Assembly: GCF_025822245.1 (NCBI RefSeq)
Contig: NZ_JACKTL010000056.1
Span: 1-64,000 of the forward strand
Length of the DNA: 64,000 nt
Direction: 5' to 3'
Source of the DNA: Mycolicibacterium hodleri
GTDB taxonomy: Bacteria; Actinomycetota; Actinomycetes; Mycobacteriales; Mycobacteriaceae
Each line of letters opens with the position of its first letter. Within the stretch, counting starts at the first letter, position 1. Of this stretch, positions 28,422-37,157 are shown piece after piece. A program made the position numbers and the translations under genes. Below the pieces are notes generated by a model. That model had not been told where the DNA came from. It searched no databases and saw nothing but the letters and a program-made list of their open reading frames with translations.

Positions 28422-29777
28422 TCACTCCGCCTGGGCCATGGCGGCGACGTACTCCGGCCAGTCGAGGCTGTCCACCGGGTTGGCCCGCACGACGTCGGGG
28501 CTGTCGTAGGGCACGGTGTGGGCCTGCCCCGGCCCGGTCGCGCGGGTCTCGAAGCGCACCGTCATCACGCCGTGCCCGGCGCCCTGCACCCAGCCGTGCC
28601 CAAATCGGGAGTGCGTGACGTCGTCGCCGATGCGCCACCCCGCGTCGGCGGGCGCAAGGTCCCCGGTCGCCGGCTCGGCGTGCTGGCCGACGGAGGCCTC
28701 CAGGGCCTGGTCGAGGTCGGGGAACAGGGATTCCTGGAGGACGTCGGACAGCCCGGAGAAGCCCACCCCCAGCAACCGGACCGGGCCGATCTCGACCGGG
28801 TCGAGCAATAGCCGGCGGGCGGTGCCGATCAAGGTGGCGGCGTCCGCGGTGGCGTACGGCAGGGTCGCCGACCGGGTCAGCGTGCTCATGTCGGACTTCT
28901 TCAGCTTGACGGTGACGGTGCGCGCACCCCGGCCGTCGCGGAGCAGGCGCGCGTGGGCGTGCTCGCCGATCGGGCCCGTCGCGTCGCGCAGCTGATCCAA
29001 CGTGTTCAGATCCGCGGCAAAGGTCGACTCGGCGCTGATCTGCTTGGCGCTCAGGCGTTCCGCCACCGGACGGTCGTCGACGCCCCTCGCCAGCAGGTGA
29101 AGGGCCGGCCCGACGGTGCCGCCGAGGATGTCGGCGACCTCGGAGGCGCTCAGGGCCGCCAAGGCGCCGACGGTGTCGACGCCGAGGCGGTGCAACCTCT
29201 CCTCGGCGACCGGCCCGATCCCCCACAGCCGCCGGACCGGCAGCCCGGCCAGCAGTTCGCGTTCCTCGTCGCGCCGGACGACGCGGATGCCGTCGGGCTT
29301 GGCCAGCCCGGACGCGATCTTGGCGAGTTGCTTGCCGGAACCCGCCCCGACCGACGCGACCAACCCGGTCTCGGCGCGCACCCGGGCGCGCAGCTCCTCG
29401 CAGAACCGGCGCACGTCCTCGGCGTCGGCCCCCGCCAATTCGGTGGGCTCGCCGAACGCCTCGTCGAACGACAACTGCTCCAAGACGGGAACCATGGCGC
29501 GCACGGTGTCGAGCACCTTGCCGCTGGCCACCCCGTAGACGACGCCACGCGGCGGCAACACCACCGCCGCGGGCCCGACCAGCCGGCGGGCCTGATGCAT
29601 CGGCATGGCCGATCGGGCGCCGAACACGCGCGACTCGTAACTCGCCCCCGCGACGACACCCCGGCCGCCGAGCCCGCCGACCAGCACCGGCCGTCCGCGA
29701 AGAGTAGGGCGCGTCAATTGTTCGACGGAGGCGAAGAACGCATCCATGTCGAAATGCAGCACCCACCGCCCCTCCAT
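28422..29777 (-). CDS. dinX: Y-family DNA polymerase IV (DinB1)
   Basis: This is a translesion polymerase of 451 residues. The metal-binding LHFDMDAFFASVEQ lies at residues 7-20 and SFDEAF at ~106. It has the HhH segment RRLWGIGPVAEERLHRLG, then the little-finger domain GRGARTVTVKLKKSDM. The C-terminal extension (~340-451) is typical of mycobacterial DinB1. I chose the ATG at 29777 (MEGRWVLHFD), close to the M. smegmatis start as recalled; an ATG at 29858 would add 27 unconserved residues. Confidence 0.93.
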   Translation of the reverse strand: MEGRWVLHFDMDAFFASVEQLTRPTLRGRPVLVGGLGGRGVVAGASYESRVFGARSAMPMHQARRLVGPAAVVLPPRGVVYGVASGKVLDTVRAMVPVLEQLSFDEAFGEPTELAGADAEDVRRFCEELRARVRAETGLVASVGAGSGKQLAKIASGLAKPDGIRVVRRDEERELLAGLPVRRLWGIGPVAEERLHRLGVDTVGALAALSASEVADILGGTVGPALHLLARGVDDRPVAERLSAKQISAESTFAADLNTLDQLRDATGPIGEHAHARLLRDGRGARTVTVKLKKSDMSTLTRSATLPYATADAATLIGTARRLLLDPVEIGPVRLLGVGFSGLSDVLQESLFPDLDQALEASVGQHAEPATGDLAPADAGWRIGDDVTHSRFGHGWVQGAGHGVMTVRFETRATGPGQAHTVPYDSPDVVRANPVDSLDWPEYVAAMAQAE

Positions 29778-29953
29778 GCAGGCGATGCTAGGGCGCTCGA
29801 CCGACGGCTCCGGCAGCGAGGGCAGCCTGACCAGCCCACGAGCAGTGTCGCAAAACATTCCTTCTGCCGGATTTGCTCAGCGGTGGGCAGCGCCTACACA
29901 ATTGTCTACACTCAATTCGATTCACTCATTTCTCCATTCATGTCAGGAATTTC

Positions 29954-30424
29954 ATGACCGTCCGATTGAAGCGAGTTTTGCTCACCCTCGCGTCCGGCTC
30001 GGCGCTCGCCGTGGGCCCCTTGCTCTACGGGACCGTCGTCGTTCCTGCTCTCGGCCACGCCGACACGGGTGCCAGTTCGTCGAGCTCCAACAAGGGTCTG
30101 AACTGCCCCGACGGCACGGTCGTCGATGAAGAGAACCACCAGTGCGTCGACCTGGTCGCCGGCATCAGCAAGCAGCTGCAGGCCCTGCCGCCCCCGCCCT
30201 CGCTGGCGGCCGGCGGTGGCGGACTCGGCGGTGGCCTGGGTGGTCTTCCAGGCGGCATTCCGTCGCTGGGCACCGTGAACCTGCCCGACGTCGTGTTGCC
30301 GAGCGTCGGCCTGGGTTTGGTGCCCAACCTCGCGGTCAACCTGCAACCGCAGCTCGGTGGAATTCCCGGGCCGCCGGCCATCAACCCGCTCAACCCGCTC
30401 GGCCTTCCCCCGCCACCGTTCTGA
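29954..30424 (+). CDS. Exported Gly/Pro-rich protein, unknown
   Basis: This 156-residue protein has an N-terminal signal peptide (MTVRLKRVLLTLASGSALAV..., likely cleaved after GHA near residue 36). A Ser run and NCPDGTVVDEENHQCV with two cysteines follow, then a low-complexity tail of GGGLGGGLGGLPGG and repeated PNL/PPL/NPL turns. AGGA stands 7 nt before the ATG, which fixes the start. It has no catalytic motif. A strong terminator follows, so it is likely monocistronic. The region just upstream is unusually AT-rich and probably holds the promoter. Confidence 0.75.
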   Translation: MTVRLKRVLLTLASGSALAVGPLLYGTVVVPALGHADTGASSSSSNKGLNCPDGTVVDEENHQCVDLVAGISKQLQALPPPPSLAAGGGGLGGGLGGLPGGIPSLGTVNLPDVVLPSVGLGLVPNLAVNLQPQLGGIPGPPAINPLNPLGLPPPPF

Positions 30425-30459
30425 CGCCGGGAATTCCGTTCAGCAGATCTTCAACCCAG

Positions 30460-30492
30460 TGGTGCCCGACGATCGGTGATCGCCGGGCACCA
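30460..30492 (+). terminator. Rho-independent-type terminator
   Basis: A 9-bp stem, TGGTGCCCG/CGGGCACCA, encloses an A/C mismatch and an inner 5-bp stem CGATC/GATCG with a GGT loop. TTCTTT follows. It lies 36 bp after the exported-protein stop. Confidence 0.8.
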
Positions 30493-30533
30493 TTCTTTCG
30501 AGCAGTATTCCTTCTAGGTGCCGGGGGCGTTCG

Positions 30534-31040
30534 GTGTCGCGTTCGGTGCCGCTGACCGCGCACTCTCCCCACCCGTTGCCAGACATCCTCGCGGCTTTTC
30601 GCGACGCCCGTTATTGGCGGGCGCGACTGGGTGCCTTCGAGGGCGGTTCGCCCACCCTGGACGCGCTGGACACCGATTCCGCGGGCCGGACCACCGTCGC
30701 GATGACGATGCGCTTCGGCGGCGACCAACTCCCCGATCCGATTCGGCGGCTGCGGCTGGCGTCGCTGGAGATCGTGCAGCGCGAGGTGTGGTTCCCCGGC
30801 GACGACGGTCGAGCGCGCGGCGAGATCACCGTGCACGCCTCGCGGACCCCGATGTCCGGACGCGGCGCCGTCGACCTGGCCCCGAACGGGCCGGGTACGA
30901 CACTGACCGGCACCGCCACGGTGAAGGTCAACGTGCCGCTGATCGGCGGCACGATCGCCTCGTTCGTCGCCCACCAGCTCGCCACCGGGATCGTCGACGT
31001 CGTCGCCGTCACCGACGCCTGGCTGTCCGAGCAGCGCTGA
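30534..31040 (+). CDS. DUF2505 family protein
   Basis: This 168-residue protein begins with SRSVPLTAHSPHPLPDILAAFRDARYWRARL, then strands such as TTVAMTMRFGGDQLPDPIRRL and a C-terminal helix IGGTIASFVAHQLATGIVDVVAVTDAWLSEQ. This is the DUF2505 pattern, an actinobacterial family with a START-like fold. The function is unknown. The start is the GTG at 30534; the Pap-like gene follows 14 bp downstream, probably in one transcript. Confidence 0.8.
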   Translation: MSRSVPLTAHSPHPLPDILAAFRDARYWRARLGAFEGGSPTLDALDTDSAGRTTVAMTMRFGGDQLPDPIRRLRLASLEIVQREVWFPGDDGRARGEITVHASRTPMSGRGAVDLAPNGPGTTLTGTATVKVNVPLIGGTIASFVAHQLATGIVDVVAVTDAWLSEQR

Positions 31041-31054
31041 CCGGCGCTTAGCAT

Positions 31055-32401
31055 GTGGCAGTGGACAATACGCTCGCCTACATCGACCAGGGCTCCTTCC
31101 TCGCGTTGCGGGCGCTCGGCCGCGGCCCCCTGATCCAGTTCACCTGGATCTACGAGCGCGCCGTCGACCTGGACGGGTTGCGCAGATTCCACGCCAACCT
31201 CGGCTTCGGGCTGCTGGGCCGGCACATCGAGCGGTCGTCGCTACCGTTCGGCCGCGACCGCTGGGTCGCTGCCCCCGGCCCGCCCACCATCGAGATCGCC
31301 GCCGAGGATCGGCCGAGGGCCGACGTGTGGACCTGGGCCGACGAACGGCTACGCCTTCCGGTCGACCCCCAGCACGGGCCGGCATGGCATCTCGGGGTGC
31401 AACCCCTGACCGGCGGCGGCACGGCCGTCACCCTGATCGTGTCGCACTCGGTGGGCGACGCGAAGGCCATCATCGACGCCATCGTCGACGCCGTGGGTGG
31501 GGTCCGCCGCGACCTCGGCTATCCGCCGCCGGGATCCCGTCCGCGCCGGCAGGCAGTGCGCGAAGACGCCCGGCGCGCGCTGCGAGACGTGCCGGAGATG
31601 GCAAGGGCGGTGGTCTCGGCGGCACGGGTGGCCAGGAAGGAGAGCGACGGGCTCTCCACGTCGGTGAAGTCGGGCGGCAAGCCACGCACGCGTCGGGTCG
31701 ACGGGGCGGCCTCCGGTGAGGTCGTGGTACCCAACTCGGCGGTCTTCTTCGACGTCGAACAGTGGGACCGTCGCGCGAAAGAGCTTGGTGGCAGCAGTAA
31801 TTCGCTGTTCGTCGGGCTGAGTGCACGCCTCGGCCAGATCCTTGGGCGCGTCGACGACGACGGGATGGTGCGGGTATCGCTGCCGGTCAGCGAGCGCACC
31901 CCGGGCGACACCCGGGCGAACGCACTGACCGCAACCGCGGTGACCGTCGACCCGAGCAAGGTTACGACCGACCTCGGCGAGGTCCGCCGCGACCTCAGGG
32001 ACGCCCTGACGGCCCTGGCCGACGCGCCCAACGAACTCCTCGGCCCGCTGGCGTTGGTGCCGCTGACGCCCGCCTTCCTCGTCCGTCGCCTCGAGGGTTT
32101 GGTGCAACAGGTCGGCAACCCCATCGGATGCTCCAACCTCGGCGTGCTGGCACCGGAGACCAACCGTCCCGACGGGACCGAGGCCGACTACCTCACGCTG
32201 CGGATGCTGGAGCCGAAGATCACCACGACGGTCCTCGACCGCATGGGTGGACTGCTCTTCATGGGATCCGGACGTACGGATCGCCGCGTCTTCGTCACCG
32301 TCGGCAGCTGGGTCGTCGGCGGCACGAACACGCGGGCCGCGCTGCGCGAGTCGTTCGCCACGGCGCTGGCCGACATGGGCCTCGTCGGCACCGTCGAATA
32401 A
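31055..32401 (+). CDS. Pap/condensation-like acyltransferase paralogue
   Basis: This 448-residue protein is clearly related to the two proteins at 46873 and 48201. It shares LAYIDQGSFLALRALG at the start, LPFGRDRWVAAPGP, WHLGVQPL, and an acyltransferase-type HxxxD (H131, D135 in VSHSVGDAK). The usual HHxxxDG has Ser for the first His and Ala for Gly. Near the end CSNLGVLAPE and a GxxxGGTNT block recur in all three. It is probably a lipid acyltransferase; the substrates are unknown. It stands alone, 8-15 kb from the lipid locus. The start is the GTG at 31055 or 31061. Confidence 0.75.
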   Translation: MAVDNTLAYIDQGSFLALRALGRGPLIQFTWIYERAVDLDGLRRFHANLGFGLLGRHIERSSLPFGRDRWVAAPGPPTIEIAAEDRPRADVWTWADERLRLPVDPQHGPAWHLGVQPLTGGGTAVTLIVSHSVGDAKAIIDAIVDAVGGVRRDLGYPPPGSRPRRQAVREDARRALRDVPEMARAVVSAARVARKESDGLSTSVKSGGKPRTRRVDGAASGEVVVPNSAVFFDVEQWDRRAKELGGSSNSLFVGLSARLGQILGRVDDDGMVRVSLPVSERTPGDTRANALTATAVTVDPSKVTTDLGEVRRDLRDALTALADAPNELLGPLALVPLTPAFLVRRLEGLVQQVGNPIGCSNLGVLAPETNRPDGTEADYLTLRMLEPKITTTVLDRMGGLLFMGSGRTDRRVFVTVGSWVVGGTNTRAALRESFATALADMGLVGTVE

Positions 32402-32411
32402 CCTTGCGCAC

Positions 32412-32645
32412 ATGGCGGCGCAGCGTGCACGGGACGTACCGATCTCGTCGGAGTCGATCCGCCTCGGCCAATTCCTCAAGTACGCCGGGATGATCGACAG
32501 CGGTGCCGACGCCAAGGGCGTCATCGTCGACGGGCTGGTGCGCGTCAACGACGCCGTCGAGACCCGCCGCGGGCGCCAGTTGCGGCACGGCGACACCGTG
32601 GCGTTCGGCGACCAGACGGCCAGGGTGACCGACTCCCCCGACTAG
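32412..32645 (+). CDS. RNA-binding S4-domain protein
   Basis: This 77-residue protein is essentially one S4 domain: SIRLGQFLKYAGMIDSGADAKGVIVDGLVRVNDAVETRRGRQLRHGDTVAF. Such stand-alone S4 (YbcJ-like) proteins bind structured RNA; the role is unknown. It lies 10 bp after the Pap-like gene and is convergent with ileS, one base between stops. Confidence 0.85.
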   Translation: MAAQRARDVPISSESIRLGQFLKYAGMIDSGADAKGVIVDGLVRVNDAVETRRGRQLRHGDTVAFGDQTARVTDSPD

Positions 32646-32646
32646 G

Positions 32647-35600
32647 TCACGCCTTGGTGATGGAGACCCGCACTCCGTCGCCGATCTCGGTCCCGTCGAC
32701 CGACTCGCCGAACGCGAAGCCGGTGGCCAGCACCTCACCGGCGATCATGTCGGCGTGCGCCTCGGCCCACTCCCGGTATTCGGCCGGCACCGACATCGTC
32801 AACGTGATCCGGTCGGACACCTCCAACCCGGAGGACTTGCGCAGCTCCTGCAGTTCACGGACGCGGTCCTTGGCCCACCCCTCCGCTCGCAGCTCGGGAG
32901 TGAGGGTGCCGTCGACGACCACCAGCCCCGCGCCGTCGGGCAGCGCGGCGGTCCACTCCGGTTCCGCGGCAACCAGTTTGGTGGTGTACTCACTCGGCTG
33001 CAGCGTGGCCGGACCGGCGGTCAGGGTGCCGTCCGGGTTGACGACGCCCTCCCCAGCCTTGACGGCCTTGATGGCCGCCTGGACGTCCCTGCCCAGCCGC
33101 GGACCGGCGACCTTCGCGTTGACCGCCACCTCGAAGCGGCCGTAGGCGTCGATGTCGTCGGTCAACTCCACGGCCTTGACGTTGAGCTCGTCGGCGATCA
33201 GATCCGCGAACGGACGCAGTGAGTCCGGATCATGTACGGCCACCGTCAGTTTCGGCAACGGTTGCCGCACGCGGAGCTTCTTCGCCTTGCGCACCGACGA
33301 CGCCACCGAACACACGTCGCGAACCTGGTCCATGGCGGCCACCAAGGCGGGATCGGCGGGCACCTCGCCGGCCTCCGGCCAGTCCGTCAGGTGCACCGAC
33401 CGGCCGTCGGTCACGCCACGCCAGATCACCTCGGTGATCAGCGGCAGCAGCGGTGCGGCCAGCCGTGCGGTCACCTCCAGCACCGTGTGCAGGGTGTCGA
33501 TCGCGTCGGCGTCCTCGTCCCAGAATCGCGAACGCGACCGTCGCACATACCAATTCGTGAGCGCCTCGGTGAACTGGCGCAGCTGTTCGCACGCCACCGA
33601 GATGTCGCACACGTCCAGCGAGGCGGTGAGGTCGTCCCGCAACGCGGCGAGCTTGGCCAGGATGTACCGGTCCAGCACGTTCGTCGAATCCGTCCGCCAC
33701 GTCCCCTTCTGCGGGGCGTAGAGGGCAAGGAACGAGTACGCGTTCCACAGGGGCAGCAGCACCTGCCGGACCCCCTCGCGGATGCCCTGCTCGGTCACCA
33801 CCAGATTGCCGCCCCGAAGGATGGGAGAGGCCATCAGGAACCAGCGCATCGCGTCCGAACCGTCCCGGTCGAACACCTCGGTGACGTCCGGATAGTTGCG
33901 CAGCGACTTGCTCATCTTCTGGCCGTCGCTGCCCAGCACGATGCCGTGGGACACGCACATCCGGAAGGCCGGCCGGTCGAACAGGGCGGTGGCGAGGACG
34001 TGCAGCAGATAGAACCAGCCCCTGGTCTGACCGATGTACTCCACGATGAAGTCGGCCGGGTTGTGGCCCTCGAACCAGTCGACGTTCTCGAACGGGTAGT
34101 GCACCTGCGCATACGGCATCGAGCCAGAGTCGAACCAGACGTCGAAGACGTCCTCGATGCGCCGCATCGTCGACGCTCCGGTCGGATCGTCGGGATTGGG
34201 CCGGGTCAGCTCGTCGACGTAGGGCCGGTGCAGATCCGTCGGACGCACCCCGAAGTCGCGCTCCAACTCGTCGAGGCTGCCGTAGACGTCGATCCTCGGG
34301 TAGGCCGGATCGTCGGACTTCCACACCGGAATCGGGCTGCCCCAGTAGCGATTTCGTGACACCGACCAGTCGCGGGCGTTCGACAGCCACTTGCCGAACT
34401 GGCCGTCCTTGACGTGTTCGGGATACCAGGTGATCTGCTGGTTCAGCTCGACCATCCGGTCGCGGAACTCGGTCACCTTGACGAACCACGACGACACCGC
34501 CCGGTAGATCAGCGGGTTCCGGCACCGCCAGCAGTGCGGGTAGGAGTGGTCGTAGGTCTCGTGTCGCAGGAGGACGGCGCCGTTGGCCGCGGCGGAGCCG
34601 GTGCCGTTCTTCAGGTCGCGGATGATCTGCGCGTTGGCGTCGAACACGTGCTGGCCGGCGTAGTCGGGCACCGTGGCGTCGAACCGCCCCTTGGAGTCCA
34701 CCGGTGTGACGGCGACGATGTCGGCCGCATCCGCGGTGGCCTTGTCGTCCTCGCCGTACGCCGGGGCCATGTGCACGATGCCGGTGCCGTCGTCGGTGGT
34801 GACGAAGTCCCCCGCCAGCACGCGAAACGCGTTGGGCGAGTCCATGAAGTAGGGGAACGGCGGCACGTACTCCACACCGAGCAGCTCCCGACCGGAGTGC
34901 GAACTCGTGACCGTCGGCTCCTCGCCCAGCTCGCGCGCGTACGACGCGACCCGGGCCTCGGCCAGGACGTAACGCGAGCCGTCGACGCCCTCCACCTGAA
35001 CATAGGTGACGTCGGGGTTGACGGCGACGGCCTGGTTGGACGGCAGCGTCCACGGCGTCGTCGTCCACACCAGGAGACGGGCGCCGGCGAGGGGCCCGTC
35101 GGCGATCCGGAACCCCACCGTCACCGCCGGGTCCTGCCGGTTCTGGTAGACGTCGTCGTCCATCCTCAGTTCGTGGCTGGACAGCGGGGTTTCGTCGTTC
35201 CAGCAGTACGGGAGGACGCGGTTGCCCTCGTAGGCCAATCCCTTGTCCCACAGCTGCTTGAACGCCCAGAGCACCGACTCCATGTAGCCGAGGTCGAGTG
35301 TCTTGTAGTCGTTGTCGAAGTCGACCCAGCGGGCCTGGCGGGTGACGTAGGCGCGCCACTCCGCGGAGTACTTGAGGACCGACGCGCGGCACGCCGCGTT
35401 GAAGGCGTCGATGCCCAGTTCCTCGATCTGGGCCTTCTCGGTGATGCCGAGCTGACGTTGCGCCTCCAGCTCGGCGGGCAGTCCGTGGGTGTCCCAGCCG
35501 AACCGGCGCTCGACCTTGAAGCCGCGCATCGTCTGATAGCGCGGGACGATGTCCTTGACGTATCCCGTCAACAGGTGGCCGTAGTGCGGCAGACCATTGG

Positions 35601-35757
35601 CGAACGGCGGTCCGTCGTAGAAGACGTATTCTTGCGCCCCGTCACGGCGGTCGATGCTGGCGCGGAACGTGCCGTCGCCGTCCCAGTAGTCGAGCACCTC
35701 GAGCTCGAGGTCGGGGAAGCTCGGCGATCCGCTCGCCGGTCTCGGGTAGGCCGTCAC
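32647..35757 (-). CDS. ileS: Isoleucyl-tRNA synthetase
   Basis: IleS (1036 aa) charges tRNA-Ile. The class-I signatures are HYGH (residues 58-61 in GLPHYGHLLTG) and KMSKS near 613 (GQKMSKSLRN). A CP1 editing domain and the C-terminal anticodon-binding region are present. The sequence is of the eukaryote-like type found in mycobacteria, a clade linked with mupirocin insensitivity. I chose the GTG at 35757, with AGGAG at 35767-35771; the open frame continues upstream only through the T-box leader. Confidence 0.96.
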   Translation of the reverse strand: MTAYPRPASGSPSFPDLELEVLDYWDGDGTFRASIDRRDGAQEYVFYDGPPFANGLPHYGHLLTGYVKDIVPRYQTMRGFKVERRFGWDTHGLPAELEAQRQLGITEKAQIEELGIDAFNAACRASVLKYSAEWRAYVTRQARWVDFDNDYKTLDLGYMESVLWAFKQLWDKGLAYEGNRVLPYCWNDETPLSSHELRMDDDVYQNRQDPAVTVGFRIADGPLAGARLLVWTTTPWTLPSNQAVAVNPDVTYVQVEGVDGSRYVLAEARVASYARELGEEPTVTSSHSGRELLGVEYVPPFPYFMDSPNAFRVLAGDFVTTDDGTGIVHMAPAYGEDDKATADAADIVAVTPVDSKGRFDATVPDYAGQHVFDANAQIIRDLKNGTGSAAANGAVLLRHETYDHSYPHCWRCRNPLIYRAVSSWFVKVTEFRDRMVELNQQITWYPEHVKDGQFGKWLSNARDWSVSRNRYWGSPIPVWKSDDPAYPRIDVYGSLDELERDFGVRPTDLHRPYVDELTRPNPDDPTGASTMRRIEDVFDVWFDSGSMPYAQVHYPFENVDWFEGHNPADFIVEYIGQTRGWFYLLHVLATALFDRPAFRMCVSHGIVLGSDGQKMSKSLRNYPDVTEVFDRDGSDAMRWFLMASPILRGGNLVVTEQGIREGVRQVLLPLWNAYSFLALYAPQKGTWRTDSTNVLDRYILAKLAALRDDLTASLDVCDISVACEQLRQFTEALTNWYVRRSRSRFWDEDADAIDTLHTVLEVTARLAAPLLPLITEVIWRGVTDGRSVHLTDWPEAGEVPADPALVAAMDQVRDVCSVASSVRKAKKLRVRQPLPKLTVAVHDPDSLRPFADLIADELNVKAVELTDDIDAYGRFEVAVNAKVAGPRLGRDVQAAIKAVKAGEGVVNPDGTLTAGPATLQPSEYTTKLVAAEPEWTAALPDGAGLVVVDGTLTPELRAEGWAKDRVRELQELRKSSGLEVSDRITLTMSVPAEYREWAEAHADMIAGEVLATGFAFGESVDGTEIGDGVRVSITKA

Positions 35758-35804
35758 CGTGTTCGTCTCCTGTGCCCATGTCGTACAAGGCACGGGGACG
35801 ACGT

Positions 35805-35967
35805 CGCGCTCGTGCGCGAACACCGCGGTACCACCCCGCTTGCGCACCGGGGTGCGCCGCTCGAATGGGCGATGACGGGCCCTGCCGTTCGGTTCTACTG
35901 AGCGCCGACCGAAGTCGGGACGCCGTTCTTCCGAAGGCTCCCCGGTGATGGCCGGATCGGTGCCTTT
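35805..35967 (-). ncRNA. T-box leader of ileS
   Basis: On the minus strand the leader carries GGGGTGGTACCGCGG (35823-35837), the conserved T-box bulge that binds uncharged tRNA ends. Upstream are AGTAGAACCGAACGG and a short stem I with an isoleucine ATC in CACCGATCCGG and CCTTCGGAAG. There is no T-run terminator. A hairpin GTGCC...GGCAC lies against the AGGAG ribosome site, so control is probably translational, as known for actinobacterial ileS T-boxes. Uncharged tRNA-Ile would raise IleS. The ends are approximate. Confidence 0.85.
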
Positions 35968-35973
35968 GCGCAG

Positions 35974-35979
35974 ATCTTA
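35974..35979 (-). promoter_or_regulatory. -10 element of the ileS T-box transcript
   Basis: TAAGAT on the minus strand lies 7 nt before a purine run where the T-box transcript would start. No convincing -35 was seen, which is common in mycobacteria. Confidence 0.5.
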
Positions 35980-35986
35980 CTGATCG

Positions 35987-36610
35987 CTAGTGGGCCAGCG
36001 CCAACTCGTGGTTCGCGTGCACCGGCGGCGTGGCCTCGGACGTCAGCTCGATCATGGCCAGCGGGAACTGGTCGGCCAGCTCGGCGACGGTGTACGGCTC
36101 GAAGCTGCGGGCGTCGAACCACCAGTCCAGGGCGATGACGTCACCCTGGCGAGAGGCGCGGAGCTCCAGGAGGTGGCCGGCGTGCGGACGCTCCACGGCA
36201 GCCTCGCCGGTGACGAACAGCACGGGCGACGGAGACTCGGCCGGGAGCTGGTCCGGCACGCCGCGCACGACGCGGTGGACGGCGGTCGCGCCGAGCTGAT
36301 GGTGCACGCCGGCCAGCATCTCGTCGGCGTCCAGCTGTGCGGGCGCCGCGCAGGACAACTCCACCGGCTGCATGCCGGTCGAATGGCACGGCACGTCGAC
36401 GCCGACGACGCCGGTACCGATGGTGCGTTCGATCGCGCGGCCGAGCGCGGCAAGCAGGATGTCGTCGGTCGTCAATTCCAGGACCGCGGCGGCTCCGTGG
36501 AGCTCCATGGTCAACAGCGCCGACAGGGGAGCCGAGATCAGCACCAAGTCCTCGACGCGAGGGCGGCCCTCGGGGTCGTAATCGGTCAGCTGCAGGTTTG
36601 CGCGCGTCAT
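35987..36610 (-). CDS. Protein resembling the C-terminal half of a condensation domain
   Basis: This 207-residue protein gives no certain family. Its order of segments, LTTDDILLAALGRAI, GVVGVDVPCHST, then LLELRASRQGDVIALDWWFDARSFEPYTVAELADQF, resembles the C-terminal lobe of NRPS/Pap condensation proteins. The N-terminal lobe with HHxxxDG is absent, so catalysis by this protein alone is unlikely. An 18-bp inverted repeat lies 20 bp before its ATG at 36610. It is divergent from the HTH gene. It could be a remnant, or a partner subunit of a Pap enzyme. Confidence 0.6.
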   Translation of the reverse strand: MTRANLQLTDYDPEGRPRVEDLVLISAPLSALLTMELHGAAAVLELTTDDILLAALGRAIERTIGTGVVGVDVPCHSTGMQPVELSCAAPAQLDADEMLAGVHHQLGATAVHRVVRGVPDQLPAESPSPVLFVTGEAAVERPHAGHLLELRASRQGDVIALDWWFDARSFEPYTVAELADQFPLAMIELTSEATPPVHANHELALAH

Positions 36611-36629
36611 GCGTGGAACGCTACACGGC

Positions 36630-36647
36630 TGTCCCAGAAATGGGACA
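36630..36647. promoter_or_regulatory. Inverted repeat upstream of the condensation-like gene
   Basis: TGTCCCA-GAAA-TGGGACA has perfect 7-bp arms in the divergent region 36611-36745. A second, smaller repeat, CGCAAA-ATCCG-TTTGCG, lies at 36686-36702. Both are candidate operators, possibly for the neighbouring HTH protein. Confidence 0.5.
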
Positions 36648-36745
36648 CATCTGCCAAAACTGTGACGGCCATGTCAATTAGAGAGCGCAAAATCCGTTTG
36701 CGGCGCGTACTGCCCAAGCGACGGACGAGCGGTTAAGCTAACGCC

Positions 36746-37111
36746 GTGCCACGGACTGATGAGAACGGCCGTCAGCTGAAGACCCTGCTGGACTACCTCC
36801 TCGACGGAGAGGTCGACGCGAGGGCCATTTACGACGCGCTCGGAACCTCGAGCAGTACCTATTACCGGCGCATCAAGGAACCCGACTACCCCAACGCCGA
36901 AGAGATGCGTCTGGTGGCGGATCGGTTCAACCTCAGCTACCCCGACCTGCAGGTTCGGTTCGGGTTGATGACCCGCGAGGAAGTCTGGAACTACGTCGAG
37001 TCGGCGCCGATGTCGGTGGCCACCATCGCGGAGTCCACGACGCAACGGCGAACGGTGCGGCGGCCCAGGCTCCGCGACCTCACGCCGCGAGCCGACGCTC
37101 CCCCGCTCTAA
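36746..37111 (+). CDS. Helix-turn-helix regulator, phage-repressor-like
   Basis: This 121-residue protein has an HTH at about residues 23-65: DGEVDARAIYDALGTSSSTYYRRIKEPDYPNAEEMRLVADRFNLSYPDL, in the style of Cro/C1 repressors. A basic, disordered tail follows (QRRTVRRPRLRDLTPRAD). The start is the GTG at 36746. A -10-like TAAGCT at 36734-36739 is 6 bp before it, so the mRNA may be leaderless. The membrane protein gene follows 46 bp downstream. The target is unknown; the two inverted repeats upstream are candidates. Confidence 0.7.
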   Translation: MPRTDENGRQLKTLLDYLLDGEVDARAIYDALGTSSSTYYRRIKEPDYPNAEEMRLVADRFNLSYPDLQVRFGLMTREEVWNYVESAPMSVATIAESTTQRRTVRRPRLRDLTPRADAPPL

Positions 37112-37157
37112 CCCGTACGATTTGCCGACAGCAACTCAAAGTCCGAAAGCGAAGCTC

